Source: Candidatus Thiothrix anitrata
GTDB lineage: Bacteria > Pseudomonadota > Gammaproteobacteria > Thiotrichales > Thiotrichaceae
DNA length: 64,000 nt
Reading direction: 5' to 3'
Assembly: GCF_017901155.1 (NCBI RefSeq)
Contig: NZ_CP072800.1
Coordinates: 1 to 64,000, forward strand
Part shown: piece after piece, positions 24,550 through 34,240 of the stretch
How the letters are laid out: each line of letters begins with the position of its first letter
Position numbering within the stretch: position 1 is the stretch's first letter
Notes under the pieces: generated by a model
Database searches by the model: none
What the model saw: the letters and a program-made list of their open reading frames with translations, nothing else
Told to the model about the DNA's origin: nothing
Made by a program: the position numbers and the translations under genes

Positions 24550-26840
24550 ATGATGAGGTGGTTTATGACAGCCATATAATCACGCTACGTGATAATGAAA
24601 AACTGCTAGAGGAACGTAAACACCAAAAGCCACTCAGTTACCAAGCCGCACAAGATCGAACCGAACGTTTCAAAGCATGGAAAGAAACCTATTTGCTGGA
24701 CTATGCCACGCAAGGCTTGTTTGAAGCGGATATTCCCGCGTATGAAATAGGCAAAAAGAATTTCAACATCAATGATCTAAAACACATTTCCAGCAAGGAT
24801 ACCCAAGGCAAACACCATGCGTTCGCCACTATTTTACGCAAATACAATGTATCGGGGCGTGAAAACGCGTTTGACAAACTCATCAACTTGTTTTTATGCA
24901 AGGTGGTAGATGAAACCAATAATGCCGAAGACTTGAAGTTTTATTGGAAAGGTGTCGCTTACGATTCACCGTTTGACCTACAAGACCGTTTACAAGTGTT
25001 GTATAAAGAAGGTATGAAGCAATTTCTCGGCGAGAAAATCACCTACATTGGCAACAAAGAAATTGATGAAGCATTCTGGGCGTACTTAGGTGACGAAGAT
25101 GCCACCAAGAATAAAATCAAGGAATACTTTAAAGAACTCAAATTTTTTACCAATAATGACTTCGCCTTTATTGAAGTTCACAACGAAGCATTATTTTACC
25201 AAAATGCAGCGGTATTGCGTGACATTGTGCGCTTGTTTCAGGACACCCGAATCAAAGGTGAAACCCGCAATCAGTTTCTCGGCGATATGTTCGAGATATT
25301 CCTTGATCAAGGCATTAAGCAAAGCGAGGGGCAATTCTTCACGCCCATGCCCATTACTCGTTTCATCATTGCCTGCTTGCCGTTAGAAAAAGTGATCCTT
25401 GACAACCAACATCCCCCCAAATGCCTAGACTATGCATGTGGGGCAGGACATTTCTTAAATGAATTGGCAACGCAAATGCAACCTTACGTTGACCAGCACC
25501 AAAAAGGCGACATTGGTGATTTTTACCGTGAGATTGAGGGAATTGAGAAAGAATACCGCCTGTCAAAGGTCGCCAAAGTATCCGCGTTTATGTATGGACA
25601 AGATAACATCAAAATCACCTATGCGGATGCATTGTCCAAAGCAGCCAATACACCGAAAAGCAGCTATTCAGTATTGGTAGCTAACCCGCCTTATAGCGTC
25701 AAAGGTTTCTTGGAAACCTTGAGCGAAGAGGAACGCGAAGGCTATTTATTAACGAACACCGTGCAAAATACGGCAAATAACAATTCTATCGAAACGTTTT
25801 TCATTGAACGTGCCAAGCAATTGCTGGCTGGAGATGGCGTAGCGGGGATTATTGTCCCATCTTCCATTTTGTCGAACGCGGATTCTACTTACATTGCTAC
25901 CCGTGAAATTCTGCTGAAGTATTTTGATATTATTTCCATGTGTGAGTTCGGTTCAGGGACGTTTGGCAAAACAGGCACAAATACGGTAACACTGTTTTTA
26001 CGACGCAAAGCGGCACAGCCGCAACCTGCCGATCATTACCGTAATCGGGTGAATCAGTGGTTCACTAAACCCGCTGACACCAATGAACAGCAACGTCAAG
26101 GCATTTTTCAGGATGAACATTTCATTCAAAAATATTGCCGTCATATCGGGGTTGAATTAAACGATTATAAAACGATATTAATGGGCGAAACCGAAGGTGA
26201 AGCGAATAAGGAGCTGATGCAAGTCGAGATGTTTACCGAATATCGCAAAGCCTTTGATAATCTTACCAGCACCGTACAGCGTAAGAAACAAAAGTCCTAT
26301 AAAGATATGGGTGAACACGATCAAGCGATTGAAATGCGTAAAAAACTGATGGCTTACATTCAGGGCATTGAAAAGGAAAAACTTTATTATTTTGTATTAG
26401 CCACGATCAACCCCAATAAAGTCGTGATTGTCAAAAGTCCTTCTGATACCAAAGAAGCCAAAAACTTTTTGGGGTATGAATGGAGCAATGCCAAAGGCAA
26501 CGAAGGCATCAAACTCATGACTGACGCAGCGGGCAAACACCTCACCCCGCTCTACGACGAAGACAATCCGCGCAACTCTGACAAAATCAACCACTACATC
26601 GAACGCGCCTTTTTAGGTGAATCGCTCGACAACATCCCCGACCACCTACAAGTATTCATCACCCCTGCCCGCTTGGTCGATATGCTCGACTTCACCCGCA
26701 CCGACTTCAACAAACAACTCAGCCTTTCCCCCAAGAAAGCTGTTGAGGTAGATACAAAATGGGAATTAATCAAACTTGACGATATATGTGAAATTAAAAA
26801 AGGCTCTTCGGTAATTCCCGTGGTGAGCCACAACATATAG
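24522..26840 (+). pseudogene. R-M-S gene, methylase part, truncated by ISL3 insertion
   Basis: Continuation of the gene at 24052 after the frameshift (a start at TTG 24522 is formal only). It carries an N6-adenine methylase: motif I DYACGAGHFLNEL, catalytic NPPY in VLVANPPYSVKGF, and QGIKQSEGQFFTPMPITRF as in HsdM. At the C-terminus it enters a specificity domain (WELIKLDDICEIKKG) and is then cut by the ISL3 element at 26802; the last residues SSVIPVVSHNI are IS-encoded. Joining 26801 to 28186 restores DICEIKKGTSITQAK in frame. Native product would be about 1260 residues: nuclease, methylase and specificity subunit in one chain. Confidence 0.85.
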
Positions 26841-28177
26841 TATTGAGGCTATCTCAACCATCGGCAGGTAGAAGCTAACAATGACCGCAACCTTCCAAAT
26901 TCCGCTCGACATTCCCGATGTTCACATACTATCAACCCGTTCTGGTGAAAAGGGTGAATTCATCCTAGAGGTGGAAAGCAGCCTGAACGCGACGACTTGC
27001 CGCCGTTGTGGGCGGGAGATCACGGAGTTTCATGGTTATGATCAACCGATCCTGCTGCGCCACCTGCCGGTATTTGGGCGTGATGTATGGATAGAAATCC
27101 GCCCCAAACGTTACCGTTGCCCTCACTGTGATGATCACCCGACCACAACTCAACGACTAAGCTGGCACGAACCACGTAGCCCGCACACCAAAGCGTTTGA
27201 TGCTTGGTTGGTGAGCATGTTGGGTAATTCCACGGTAAGCGATGTTAGCCGCCGTTGCCATGTCGGGCATGATGCGGTGGAAGGGGCGGTTAATCGTTGC
27301 ATCCGTGCCAAGGTGGACTGGGCGGATTACACCCAATTACGCACCTTGGGTATTGACGAGATAGCCCTGAAGAAAGGTCACAAGGATTTTGTCGCGATCA
27401 TCACCACCTTGGATAAGAACGACCAAGTTTGTGTACTGGCAATCCTACCGATCGTCTAAAAGAAACGGTGGTGACGTTTCTCAACAGCATTCCCGCGCAC
27501 CTGAAAGCCACGGTAAAGCGCGTTTGCTGCGATATGCATGAAGGTTACAGCAACGCCATCAAGGAAACGTTGCCCCATGCGCACATCGTGGTTGACCGTT
27601 TCCATGTGGCACAATACTACAACAAGGCGGTGGACAATTTGCGCAAAGAAACGCTGACAACACTCAAGAAAAACCTTCCAGAGGACATCTACCAACAGTA
27701 CTGTCAGGGGATGTTATGGCCGTTTCGTCACCATTTCTGGTCGCTGGACGCCGAACAACAAGCACAAGTCAGCCATTTCTTGGGCTATGCGCCAGAACTG
27801 AAACAAGCATGGCTGTTACGTCATGAACTGACGGCAACCTTCATGAAATACCAAACCAAAGCCGAAGCCAAACAACAATTGGATGCTTGGAAACAGAAAG
27901 TGACGGAATCAGGGCTAAGCTGTTTCGATAAATTCCTGACCTTGCTCGAAACTTGGCAAGACAGCATTACCAACTATTTTGAAGACCGGCATACGTCGGG
28001 TTTTGTCGAAGGCTTGAACAACAAGCTTAAAGTCATCAAACGACGCTGTTATGGCTTGTTGGATGTTAAACGATTTTTTCAGCAGATTCAGATTGATCTA
28101 CGCTTTGCGCGAGGACAATCTTTTGCATAAGGTCAAAACTACATGTTGTGGCTCACCACGGGAATTACCGAAGAGCC
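26802..28177 (+). mobile_element. ISL3-family insertion sequence, 1376 bp
   Basis: About 40-bp terminal inverted repeats starting GGCTCTTCGGTAATTCCCGT and running to ACAACATRTAGT, with a single mismatch. 8-bp target duplication TTAAAAAA at 26794-26801 and 28178-28185, as expected for ISL3. It is inserted in the specificity part of the R-M-S gene. Its transposase frame is broken once, so the copy may be immobile by itself. Confidence 0.93.
26881..28130 (+). pseudogene. ISL3 transposase, single frameshift
   Basis: First frame 26881-27459, second to 28130. N-terminal zinc finger CRRCGREITEFHGYDQ ... RYRCPHCDDH, then HTH, then the DDE domain (LGIDEIALKKGHKDFVAII; CDMHEGYSNAIKETLPHAHI; HTSGFVEGLNNKLKVIKRR). 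Together this is the usual 410-420 residue ISL3 transposase. The break is at about 27450, where CTACCGATCGT must be read CTA CCN GAT CGT to join ...VLAILP to DRLKETVV; one base is missing. Confidence 0.87.
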
Positions 28178-29226
28178 TTAAAAAAGGCACTTCAATTACT
28201 CAAGCAAAAACAATAATTGGAGATATACCTGTTGTTGCTGGAGGTATCAGTTATGCCTACAAACACAATCAATATAACCGAGAAAAAAACACTATAACAA
28301 TAAGTGCGTCAGGTGCAAATGCTGGCTTTATCAACTTTTGGCGAGAAAAAATATTTGCATCTGACTGTACAACTATTCGTGAAAAATCCAATATAGATAT
28401 AGTCTTTATATTTAACTTCTTAAAAACCATTCAAGCTGATATTTTCTTATTAGCAAGAGGCTCTGCTCAACCTCATGTTTACCCAGATGATATAAAGAAT
28501 ATAAAAATCCCTGTGCCGCCGATGGAGATACAACAAACTATCGTCCGTGAATGCGAAGCTGTTGATGCGGAATATGAGAAAGCTAAACAAGTTATAACAG
28601 ATGGGCAACAGACAATAAGCAGCACGATAGAGCAAGTTTACCGTGCTAGACACTCACAAGTTGAAATCGGCAAGTTAGCGATAGATGTCCAATACGGCAT
28701 TTCTCAAGCAATGAACACGACTAAAATCGGCTACAAGATTTTTCGTATGAATGAAATTTTCAACAATCGTATGACCGATACAGGTGATATGAAATACGTT
28801 GATATTTCAGCAGAAGAATTTCAGAAATACCGACTAAACAAAAGTGATATTTTATTCAACCGCACCAACAGCATTGAATGGGTTGGTAAAACAGGTATTT
28901 TTGAACTGGATGGTGATTACTGCTTTGCCTCTTATCTCATTCGTGTTGTGATTGATACCGCAAAAGCTGAACCGTATTTCGTTAATGCCATGATGAATTC
29001 AGCAACCTTCCAAACCGAAGCAAAAGCCAATGCTGCCCGTGCCATCAACCAAGCCAATATCAACGCCAGCAAAATGAAAGCTATCAAAATTCCTGTACCG
29101 CCGTTAGATGAGCAGCAGCGAATTGTTGCGGAAATTACGGTATTGGAGCAAAAGATTAAAGCGGCGCAGGCGGTGATGGATGGCGCAACAGCGCGGAAGG
29201 CGGCGATTGTGAAGAAACACCTATGA
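28178..29226 (+). pseudogene. R-M-S gene, specificity (HsdS) part, severed by ISL3
   Basis: Two target-recognition modules of the Methylase_S type: the first resumes KGTSITQAKTIIGDIPVVAG and ends IKIPVPPMEIQQTIVRECEA; the second runs from IGKLAIDVQYGISQAMNT to MKAIKIPVPPLDEQQRIVAE, each followed by a long coiled coil. The repeated IKIPVPP...QQ.IV motif marks the two conserved spacers. It has no start of its own after the insertion. Formal ORF starts lie inside the IS and read the wrong frame. Its stop overlaps the next gene (ATGA). Confidence 0.83.
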
Positions 29227-29966
29227 CCTACAACGCCGAAGATTTACTTGTTCCCGATACCAGCCCTCAAGACATTCACCGTGTCCGGCTTGCCGATTAC
29301 TTTGAAACACGCTACAAAAAAACTATTGATGATGCTGGTTTATGTTGGGAAGGGGTGATTCGTAACCTCAGTTTGGGTAAAGATGGTAAGTTAAACCTAG
29401 CAGGCTTGCTTTTGTTCGGCAAAAATCCGCAACAGTTCCGCCCCGCGTTTATGGTAAAAGCGGTTTACATCGACGGTACGGACATTGCTTCCCAACACTA
29501 CCGCGATAGCGAAGATATTGAAGGTTGCCTGCTTGACCAATACGAACGCAGCCTTGCTTTCATCACCCGTAACTTGCACCGTTTACAGGCGGGACAGGGC
29601 ATCAATAGCCTCGGCAAACTAGAAATTCCCGAAATCACTTTGCAGGAAGTGTTGGTTAATGCCCTTATTCACCGCGATTATTTTATTTCCGCGCCTATCC
29701 GCATCCTGATGTTTATCGACAGGGTAGAAATCATTAGCCCCGGTCATTTGCCCAACCATTTAACCATTGAGCAAATTCGTTTTGGCTTATCCAATATGCG
29801 TAATCCGATCATTGCCTCACACGCTACACGGCAAATGCCTTATCGCGGATTGGGCAGTGGCATTCCTCGTGCTTTAGAAAATTACGCGGCAATTCAGTTG
29901 ATTGACGATCGCTCAGGCAATCAGTTCAAAGTCATCATTCAGCGTCCGATCCTAGAAAAACCATGA
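29223..29966 (+). CDS. AlbA/RecG-like ATP-binding protein lacking the AlbA domain
   Basis: 247 residues, overlapping the specificity gene by 4 nt and hemW by 4 nt. It matches the C-terminal half of the family often labelled ATP-dependent DNA helicase RecG-related or AAA-4 proteins: LLFGKNPQQFRPAF, EITLQEVLVNALIHRDYF (GHKL-like ATPase helix), VEIISPGHLPNHL, RNPIIAS, GLGSGIPRALE. The N-terminal AlbA_2 (schlafen-like) domain is absent, so the protein is either a 5'-truncated remnant or a stand-alone HATPase-type accessory of the R-M operon. Substrate unknown. Confidence 0.68.
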   Translation: MTYNAEDLLVPDTSPQDIHRVRLADYFETRYKKTIDDAGLCWEGVIRNLSLGKDGKLNLAGLLLFGKNPQQFRPAFMVKAVYIDGTDIASQHYRDSEDIEGCLLDQYERSLAFITRNLHRLQAGQGINSLGKLEIPEITLQEVLVNALIHRDYFISAPIRILMFIDRVEIISPGHLPNHLTIEQIRFGLSNMRNPIIASHATRQMPYRGLGSGIPRALENYAAIQLIDDRSGNQFKVIIQRPILEKP

Positions 29967-31111
29967 CCCACATCCCTCTTGCCCTCTACATCCACATCCC
30001 TTGGTGCATCCGCAAATGCCCGTATTGCGATTTCAACTCGCACGCCGCCGCCAGTGGTTTGCCGGAGTCGGCGTATGTGCAAGCTTTGCTCGCCAACCTT
30101 GCCAGCGAATTACCGCACGTCTGGGGACGCAAGCTGGAATCCATCTTCATTGGCGGCGGCACACCCAGCCTGTTTTCAGCGGAAAGTATTGACGAATTGC
30201 TGTGCGGTATCCGCGCCCTGATGCCGTTTCGCCCCAATCTGGAAGTCACCTTAGAAGCCAACCCCGGCACGTTTGAGCAAGACAAATTCCGGGGATTTCG
30301 CGAAGCGGGCATCAATCGCCTGTCAGTAGGCATTCAAAGTTTCAACCCCACGCATTTACAGGCATTAGGGCGCGTTCATAACCGTGAGGAAGCATTGCGT
30401 GCGGCAGACATTGCGCGGACGGCGGGTTTCGATAATTTTAATTTGGATCTGATGTTTGGCTTACCGCAGCAAACCTTAGCCGAAGCCATGCAAGATTTGC
30501 AGCAAGCAATGGATTTGCAACCGACGCACCTGTCTTGGTATCAGCTCACCCTAGAACCTAACACCCTGTTTTACAAACAACCGCCGCCCTTGCCGGACGA
30601 TGATTTAGTCGCTGATATGCAATTCGCGGGGCAAACATTACTCAACGCGGCAAATTATCAGCAGTACGAAGTCTCCGCCTACGCGCAACCACAGCAACAA
30701 TGCCGCCACAACCGCAATTACTGGGAGTTTGGCGATTATCTCGCCATCGGCGCGGGCGCACACGGTAAAATCACCCACCCAGCGGATGGCAGCGTGACCC
30801 GTTACCACAATTACCGCCAACCGAGCGAATACCTGCAACACGCGCCACAAGGCAATGCCCGCAGCGGCACGCAAACACTGACTACTGTCGATTTAAGCTT
30901 TGAATTTATGCTCAATGCCCTGCGCTTACGCGACGGTTTCGCCCTACCCTTATTCAGCGAACGCACCGGTTTAAGTGTGGAACACCTGCAAACCGGCTTG
31001 GACAAAGCCGTGCAACGCGGCTTACTCAGCCTAACCGGAGAGCAAGTGCAACCTACGGAACACGGCTGGCAGTTTTTAAACGAGGTTATGCAGTTGTTTT
31101 TGGAGGATTAA
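29963..31111 (+). CDS. hemW: Radical SAM haem chaperone HemW
   Basis: 382 residues. Radical SAM Cys cluster CIRKCPYCDF, then IFIGGGTPSLF, LEANPGTFEQDKF, GINRLSVGIQSF and NLDLMFGLPQQ. The substrate-binding residues of true coproporphyrinogen oxidase HemN are not evident, and length and CxxxCxxC context fit HemW, which inserts haem into respiratory enzymes. ATGA overlap with the gene upstream and a 4-nt tail overlap with the convergent membrane protein gene. Confidence 0.92.
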   Translation: MTHIPLALYIHIPWCIRKCPYCDFNSHAAASGLPESAYVQALLANLASELPHVWGRKLESIFIGGGTPSLFSAESIDELLCGIRALMPFRPNLEVTLEANPGTFEQDKFRGFREAGINRLSVGIQSFNPTHLQALGRVHNREEALRAADIARTAGFDNFNLDLMFGLPQQTLAEAMQDLQQAMDLQPTHLSWYQLTLEPNTLFYKQPPPLPDDDLVADMQFAGQTLLNAANYQQYEVSAYAQPQQQCRHNRNYWEFGDYLAIGAGAHGKITHPADGSVTRYHNYRQPSEYLQHAPQGNARSGTQTLTTVDLSFEFMLNALRLRDGFALPLFSERTGLSVEHLQTGLDKAVQRGLLSLTGEQVQPTEHGWQFLNEVMQLFLED

Positions 31112-32037
31112 CCACGCAACTTGCCCAGCAAAGTCGCCAATAAGCCACCGACTAACATCACTACCAACACGAATAAATGCACATTAATCGCGGCAATCGC
31201 AATGGGTTGCAGCGAACTGACCGGCAGTAATCCCGCGATAATACCGCCCTCATACAATCCCGCACTCAATGGGACGAACAGCGGCAAGGCACTGGCTAAT
31301 TCACCCAAAACCACCGCAGTGAGGCGCATGTTCCAAGTGACATCCGGTAAAAATTGCCCCAACAACCACGCCAATGTCAGCAATTTCACCATCCAACTTG
31401 CCCAAGTCATCAGCCAACTGCGCCAAAACTCACTCCAGTTATCCGGCAATCCGTAAAGCGTTTGCTGTACTAATTGGCTAAAATAACCATCACGCCCCGC
31501 AAATCGCGCCTCAATTACATTACGCAGCAAATACACCAGCAACGGTAATACCACCCACACCGCAATCACCGGAATCGCCAAACGTCTCAACGGCGTTACC
31601 ACCAACAACGGATAAATGAGGAACGCGAGAGCTGCATGAATATCCAAAAAACGAAACCACAGCAAAGCCGATATTGAATCAGCATGGGTAACCCCAAACT
31701 CGTGTTTCATTGCCGCCGGGAAACCACCCTCACCGGCATGTGTCGGGAAAAACTGACGACGCAACACGTGTACTGAAAGCAACCGCCATGTCGCCAAACC
31801 TTTGCCTTGTAATGCCTGAGGAAAATAATCATACAGCCGCCAAGCTGCTAATGCGTAGGCCAATAACAGTAATACAAAGGCCACCACCAGTGTCGTCGGG
31901 TTCACCTTATCCCAAACAGCAAGGACATTTCCCCAGCCCAGCAAGTACTCCACCCCGCCGACCCACACGATTAATAGCAACCAGCCCAGCGGTTGTTGCC
32001 AAGCTTTGAGCGCACTAGGGTTCTGTTGTGTCATCAT
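31108..32037 (-). CDS. Lysylphosphatidylglycerol synthase TM-region family membrane protein
   Basis: 309 residues with about eight transmembrane helices and a conserved SVHVLRRQFFPTHAGEGGFPAA-type loop after the second helix, plus ELASALPLFVPLSAGLYEGG near the end, as in the flippase-like part of MprF/UPF0104 proteins. The catalytic aminoacyltransferase domain is absent, so it is more likely a lipid flippase-like or unknown membrane protein. Convergent with hemW. Confidence 0.7.
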   Translation of the reverse strand: MMTQQNPSALKAWQQPLGWLLLIVWVGGVEYLLGWGNVLAVWDKVNPTTLVVAFVLLLLAYALAAWRLYDYFPQALQGKGLATWRLLSVHVLRRQFFPTHAGEGGFPAAMKHEFGVTHADSISALLWFRFLDIHAALAFLIYPLLVVTPLRRLAIPVIAVWVVLPLLVYLLRNVIEARFAGRDGYFSQLVQQTLYGLPDNWSEFWRSWLMTWASWMVKLLTLAWLLGQFLPDVTWNMRLTAVVLGELASALPLFVPLSAGLYEGGIIAGLLPVSSLQPIAIAAINVHLFVLVVMLVGGLLATLLGKLRG

Positions 32038-32105
32038 CCACCTGCTTTAACGTATAATCCAAAACCGATTGTAGCCCAAGCCGACGGCTGATTTATGGAA
32101 ATCCG

Positions 32106-33176
32106 ATGAAAATCATTGACCGCTACCTCCTCAAAGAAATTGCTCTCAGCTTTAGTGCAACCTTGTTAGTGCTGACATTAATTATTGTGGGCAATACCTT
32201 TGTGCGCCTGTTGGCGGATGCCAGCACGGGTGAACTGCCTTCCGACTTACTCGGCAGCCTATTATGGTTTGGCTCGTTAAAACAATTGATTCGCCTGATT
32301 CCCGTGGCTCTGCTGATTGGCATGATGCTAGCGTTTAGCCGCCTGTATCGCGATTCAGAAATGGCGGCACTGCGTGCAGCAGGGGTTGCACCACGTCACT
32401 TTTATCGGGCAATTTTTAGTTTTGTCCTGCCGTTAACCCTGTTTTTGGCAGGATTGGTATTGCTCGTTTCACCTTGGGTAGAGCAGCAGAATCTCGATTT
32501 ACGCCGTCAGATTAACGAACGCCCAGAAGCGGCTGGTATCCCCCCCGGTGAATTTGTAACGGCTGGCTCAAGCAGCGGCGGCTATACCGCGTTGGCAGAA
32601 AGTATTGATGCCAGCAATACCGTGATGGAACGCTTTTTTATCCGCGCCCAAGATGGCACAAAAGAAACTATCATCTGGGCACGTTCCGCCGTGTTGTTTG
32701 TTGATTCCGCCAATGGTGAGCGCGTGCTGCAAATTCGTGATGGCCACCGTTACGAATCCGACCGGGCTGAACCGGGTATGCGCATTACCCAATTCGACGA
32801 ACATGGGATTCGCATCCCGTTACGTGATGCAGCACAAGCCAGCAGCCGGGGTTCCATACCCTCACAGACCTTATGGCAGCAATCTGATGCAGGTGCGCAG
32901 GCTGAATGGCAGTGGCGGATAGCTATTATTATTTCCGCACCTTTGCTGGCATTGCTGGCGTTTCCTTTGAGTTACAGCGCACCGCGTCAGGGACGTTACG
33001 GCAAGGTGGCGGTTGCTATCCTGATTTATGCGGTTTACGCCAACGTATTGGCAACGGTGCGTGGCATGGTGGATCGTGGGGATTTTCCGATTTTTCCGGG
33101 CTTATGGTGGATACACTTGGTCATGCTAGGCTTCGTGTTCTGGTTATTGCGTAAATACTACGGGAAACCCGCATGA
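32106..33176 (+). CDS. lptF: LPS export ABC transporter permease LptF
   Basis: 356 residues. Inner-membrane subunit of LptB2FG, which extracts lipopolysaccharide for transport to the outer membrane. It starts MKIIDRYLLKEIALSFSATL; helices at about 12-35, 55-80, 98-120 and three near the C-terminus flank a periplasmic beta-jellyroll domain (about 130-265). Overlaps lptG by 4 nt. Confidence 0.93.
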   Translation: MKIIDRYLLKEIALSFSATLLVLTLIIVGNTFVRLLADASTGELPSDLLGSLLWFGSLKQLIRLIPVALLIGMMLAFSRLYRDSEMAALRAAGVAPRHFYRAIFSFVLPLTLFLAGLVLLVSPWVEQQNLDLRRQINERPEAAGIPPGEFVTAGSSSGGYTALAESIDASNTVMERFFIRAQDGTKETIIWARSAVLFVDSANGERVLQIRDGHRYESDRAEPGMRITQFDEHGIRIPLRDAAQASSRGSIPSQTLWQQSDAGAQAEWQWRIAIIISAPLLALLAFPLSYSAPRQGRYGKVAVAILIYAVYANVLATVRGMVDRGDFPIFPGLWWIHLVMLGFVFWLLRKYYGKPA

Positions 33177-34240
33177 ACATTATCGAACGCTATTTGTGGA
33201 AAAGTGTCCTTTTCAGCATATTGATTACTTGGTTATCGCTGGTGATGCTCGACAGCTTTTTCGCCTTTCTTGGTGAAATCGGTGATGTCGGGCAAAACAA
33301 CAATTACGGCAATCTCCAAGCTCTGTATTACATATTGATGGGCGCACCGCGTCGCTTATACGACTACTTTCCGACTGCCACCTTGATTGGTAGTTTGTTG
33401 GGTCTGGGTAATTTAGCCGCCAACAGTGAATTAACCGCGATGCGGGCGGCGGGTGTCGCTATCCGCCAAATTGTGAGCATGACGTTAAAACTGGGGTTGG
33501 TTTTGGCGTTGATGGTCTTCGTATTGGGAGAATGGGTCGCGCCACGCACCGAGCAAATCGCCAACAGTTTCAAACTGCAAATGCAGCAAAAGCAATTAGC
33601 CGTTGGGGTGCAGGGAACTTGGATCAAAGACGGCGAGCGCATTATCAATATTGGTAAATTATGGTCGGAAAAGAAACTCGAAAATATCACGATTTACCAA
33701 ATCGACCAGCAGCAAGGCCGCATTGCCAGCATTACCCGTGCCGCGAGTGCCGAACGCGAGGCTGGCACGTGGATCATGCGTCAAGTGGAACGTCAAACCT
33801 TACGCAACGACGGCATTACCCCTGAAACCTATGCGGAACTGCGCGAAGATAAGCTGATTCCCGAACAAGTTCTCACCATTGCAGCAGTCAAACCTAATCA
33901 ATTGGCAGCGCAAGAATTGGCGGAATTCATCGCTCATCAACGCGCCAATGACTTAAGCAGCGGACGCTTTGAACAAGCCTTCTGGCAACATTTCACCACA
34001 CCGCTGTCGACTTTGGTCATGCTGATTATTGCCGCGCCGTTTGTATTTGGGTTTCAGCGTAATGCGGGTGCGGGGCAACGGATTTTTATCGGTATTCTGA
34101 TTGGGATTGCTTTTTTCCTGTTCAACCGCATCCTCGGCAATATGGGTATTGTGTACGGAATCCCACCGTTAGTTGCAGCGACATTGCCGCTGCTGCTATT
34201 TCTCACGGGTGGGTTGTGGATGCTGCGGCGCGTGCGTTAA
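33173..34240 (+). CDS. lptG: LPS export ABC transporter permease LptG
   Basis: 355 residues, partner of LptF. MNIIERYLWKSVLFSILITW; GDVGQNNNYG and YILMGAPRRLYDYFPTATLIGSLLGLG are LptG-typical, then the periplasmic jellyroll (WIKDGERIINIGKLWS) and three C-terminal helices. Its stop is directly followed by the stop of the convergent ampG. Confidence 0.93.
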   Translation: MNIIERYLWKSVLFSILITWLSLVMLDSFFAFLGEIGDVGQNNNYGNLQALYYILMGAPRRLYDYFPTATLIGSLLGLGNLAANSELTAMRAAGVAIRQIVSMTLKLGLVLALMVFVLGEWVAPRTEQIANSFKLQMQQKQLAVGVQGTWIKDGERIINIGKLWSEKKLENITIYQIDQQQGRIASITRAASAEREAGTWIMRQVERQTLRNDGITPETYAELREDKLIPEQVLTIAAVKPNQLAAQELAEFIAHQRANDLSSGRFEQAFWQHFTTPLSTLVMLIIAAPFVFGFQRNAGAGQRIFIGILIGIAFFLFNRILGNMGIVYGIPPLVAATLPLLLFLTGGLWMLRRVR

